A DNA stretch of 64,000 nucleotides. Origin: Metarhizium brunneum. Its lineage: Eukaryota > Ascomycota > Sordariomycetes > Hypocreales > Clavicipitaceae. Below the pieces are notes generated by a model. It was not told the DNA's origin, made no database searches, and saw only the letters and a program-made list of their open reading frames with translations. The translations under genes were made by a program, and so were the position numbers. The stretch lies in the NCBI RefSeq assembly GCF_013426205.1, contig NC_089425.1, forward strand, positions 806,001 to 870,000, read 5' to 3'. Numbering within the stretch: position 1 is the stretch's first letter; each line of letters opens with the position of its first letter. Positions 62,248 to 64,000 of the stretch are shown here, piece after piece.

Positions 62248-63548
62248 CTATGCGAGAAAATTGGCGGGAAGCAACGCTGGCCAGCAAAATTGGTAATGAC
62301 TGTTTGACAATGGCGAAGAGACTGCCCATAATTTCCGCCATAGGGCCCAAATGGAGTTAACGTCCATAATTGTAAGGCAGTCGGGAACCGGGTCTAAAAA
62401 CTTGAGCGTCCTCTCAACTAATAATATGCAAATAGATCTTTGATTCGTATCGGAGTATATGGCCGTCAACTGATACAAACAAAATCGTTCTCTAAAAAGA
62501 TGTTAGTATTTTCCCTTGCTCCCATGAGTTCTAAGAGTGAATGGAAATTACGTCGGAAATGCCCAACGTCTGTTGGCTGGTTCGAATTCTTGTATCATCT
62601 TAATGTATGACTCCAGAGACGTGAAGCGGCTTTGTTGGGGGTTTCTTAAAAGGGCGTGCGTATTTATATAGCGATTTTTTAGCGATACAAGAGGAGCGGG
62701 TACTTTGACAAGCTCTAGAGGCAGACACTCAAGCTGAGGCCGGGGAATTGAGGTAAGCCGTGGTGAAATATACGCGACTCGGAGTTCGAAAAAGGCTCCA
62801 GCATTTGTGCCAAATTTTTGTACGATATCGTCTTTGGATGGTAACGGCAGGTATTTGTATAAAGATGGTGGAACTGGAGTCATGTCTGTGTGAATAGGAT
62901 ACTCGCTATTGGTGTCAGTTGGGTTTATCTGTGGCAAGGAATAGGGGAACGCGAAAAAGGGAATTTACCTAATAATAAAGCAGCAACACCAGAGTGCAAC
63001 GATATCGGCGAAATGATCTTCAAGGCGAGAATTTTCCCACTGAAACCTGCTAAAGTATCAGTCTTTGAATCCTCATGTCGGGTGCGATTTCAGGACTACC
63101 GAGAAGAGGATCCTAAAGCAACTGCTTTGGTGATGTGTTCATTCGCAAAGCCATGAAATCCGCGACGCTTCCAGTACAATGCCAAGAGTGCATGGGTTTG
63201 TATAGTTCGCCTATAGCGAAGACTGAATTGGAGCTCTTGAATATCCTGGCTATGAAATGGATTCATAGTATCCGCCAAATCTATGATTACCAACATTGAT
63301 AGTCGATCGTTGTCGGAGCCCTGGCCAGCAAGATATTTCTGTCGCATGGCCAATACTTCATCCGGTGTAAAGATGGGCCATTCAGGAAGGATGTTTCTCA
63401 GATACATATCTATTCGACTGCAGGAGAATTTTTGATACGTTTGCTGATATGACTGCCCGGATACATATCCATCCGGCTGTGGTGTCACTCCGGCTGGGCA
63501 TGTTGGGTCCGAATCGCCAATAAAGAGTGTGCTGTCTTTGTCAGACAT
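62248..63548 (-). CDS. Hypothetical multi-exon gene
   Basis: Three open segments: 63548-about 63100 (ATG, MSDKDSTLFIGDSD), 62930-62554, and 62507-62248. The last two join through GTAATT..CTTTTTAG (branch ACTAAC) exactly in frame. The first junction is unclear; a GTAAAT..CCACAG intron lies at 62969-62931 but needs another splice upstream. Readable parts: DMYLRNILPEWPIFTPDEV, PPSLYKYLPLPSKDDIVQKF, CLTIMDVNSIWALWRKLW. No family recognised. Confidence 0.45.
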
Positions 63549-64000
63549 TTTTGAAGAGCAAAAGACAAATTAAATCAACTAAGATGTACGTTGAATGGGC
63601 AAAAAAACGGATAGTTGGATTTGAACGTGCGGGAACTTGTAATTATTTATATTTCGGGAAAGGTCTCATTGCGACCAACATGTGCTCTCTTCCGTTCGTT
63701 CCTGCACTCAACGAGCGCCAATTTAATATTGCGTTGTTGCCACCGTCTTACCCGCATTTGCATGACTTCGTATGTGGAAATTAAACGCATGTATAGAGAC
63801 AAAAGATATGCATGCAAAGAAGCACACAAAAGACGATCAAATCAAACTGTTATAAAGTGCGACATGTACGACTTGATATGTACATTTTACCTGACAATAG
63901 GTTCACACCAGTGGTAGTCCTGAATTAGTCTTGAGTACATTCTTGCGAGGCGGGTATTCCTACTCTGCAGGGCAAGTTAGCTTCAGATGAACTTATGCTG

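Noticed and set aside
1..64000. DUF3435 tyrosine-recombinase captain
   Set aside because: I looked for a long ORF with an R..HxxR..Y arrangement next to the cargo genes and found none; the candidates over 400 codons all belong to other families.

Overview
The window reads as accessory DNA of a filamentous ascomycete (Pezizomycotina). The evidence is short GT..AG introns (about 50-180 nt, mostly with RCTRAC-like branch sites), fungus-specific families (BYS1, DUF1774, DUF3723, fungal NB-ARC/TPR NLR, MADS-like and C2H2 proteins), Ty1/copia elements primed by half of tRNA-iMet, a Tad-like LINE remnant, and G:C-to-A:T changes that look like repeat-induced point mutation (RIP). No species can be named from the sequence alone.

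Layout. 1-12.3 kb is a nest of LTR retrotransposons. Copia-1 (1-5223, minus) has intact gag and pol in one frame, separated by a single UGA. Copia-2 (5629-10802, minus) is dead. An opposite-facing 3' end of a Copia-2 relative lies at 11.1-11.6 kb, and three further lone LTRs surround these. 12.3-22.6 kb carries a small secreted cysteine-rich protein, a broken NLR, a repeat-rich broken ORF, a zinc-finger gene, a BYS1 protein, a MADS-like ORF, a four-exon DUF1774 membrane protein, a transthyretin-like protein and two coiled-coil proteins. 22.6-33.2 kb is gene-poor: a two-exon zinc-finger gene, a LINE 3' remnant with a pentanucleotide tail, and a diverged segmental repeat carrying two paralogous coiled-coil genes, one of them frameshifted.

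33.7-56 kb is the most striking part. It holds two tandem DUF3723 genes separated by a 0.8 kb satellite, a patatin-like (PLP) gene, a ferric-reductase-like (FRE) gene, a double-RING gene, a MADS-like gene, a JmjC pseudogene, a Thr-rich secreted protein and a run of very small coiled-coil genes. NLR, PLP, FRE and DUF3723 are the four gene types repeatedly reported as cargo of Starship giant transposons in Pezizomycotina, and all four are present here. I see no DUF3435 tyrosine-recombinase captain, so if this is a Starship its 5' end lies outside the window. Both the PLP and the FRE keep long open frames but have lost the residues expected for catalysis or haem binding. 56-64 kb is sparse, with a three-exon NF-YB/HAP3 paralogue, a 108-residue unknown and a multi-exon unknown.

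Best leads: (i) the complete Starship-cargo signature with pseudoenzyme PLP and FRE; (ii) a family of tiny coiled-coil proteins scattered between 20 and 48 kb, including a shared CCxxWESAY motif; (iii) a leaky-looking UGA-CAA-UCA between gag and pol of Copia-1. Spliced gene models are my own readings of splice signals and frame and have not been tested against RNA.
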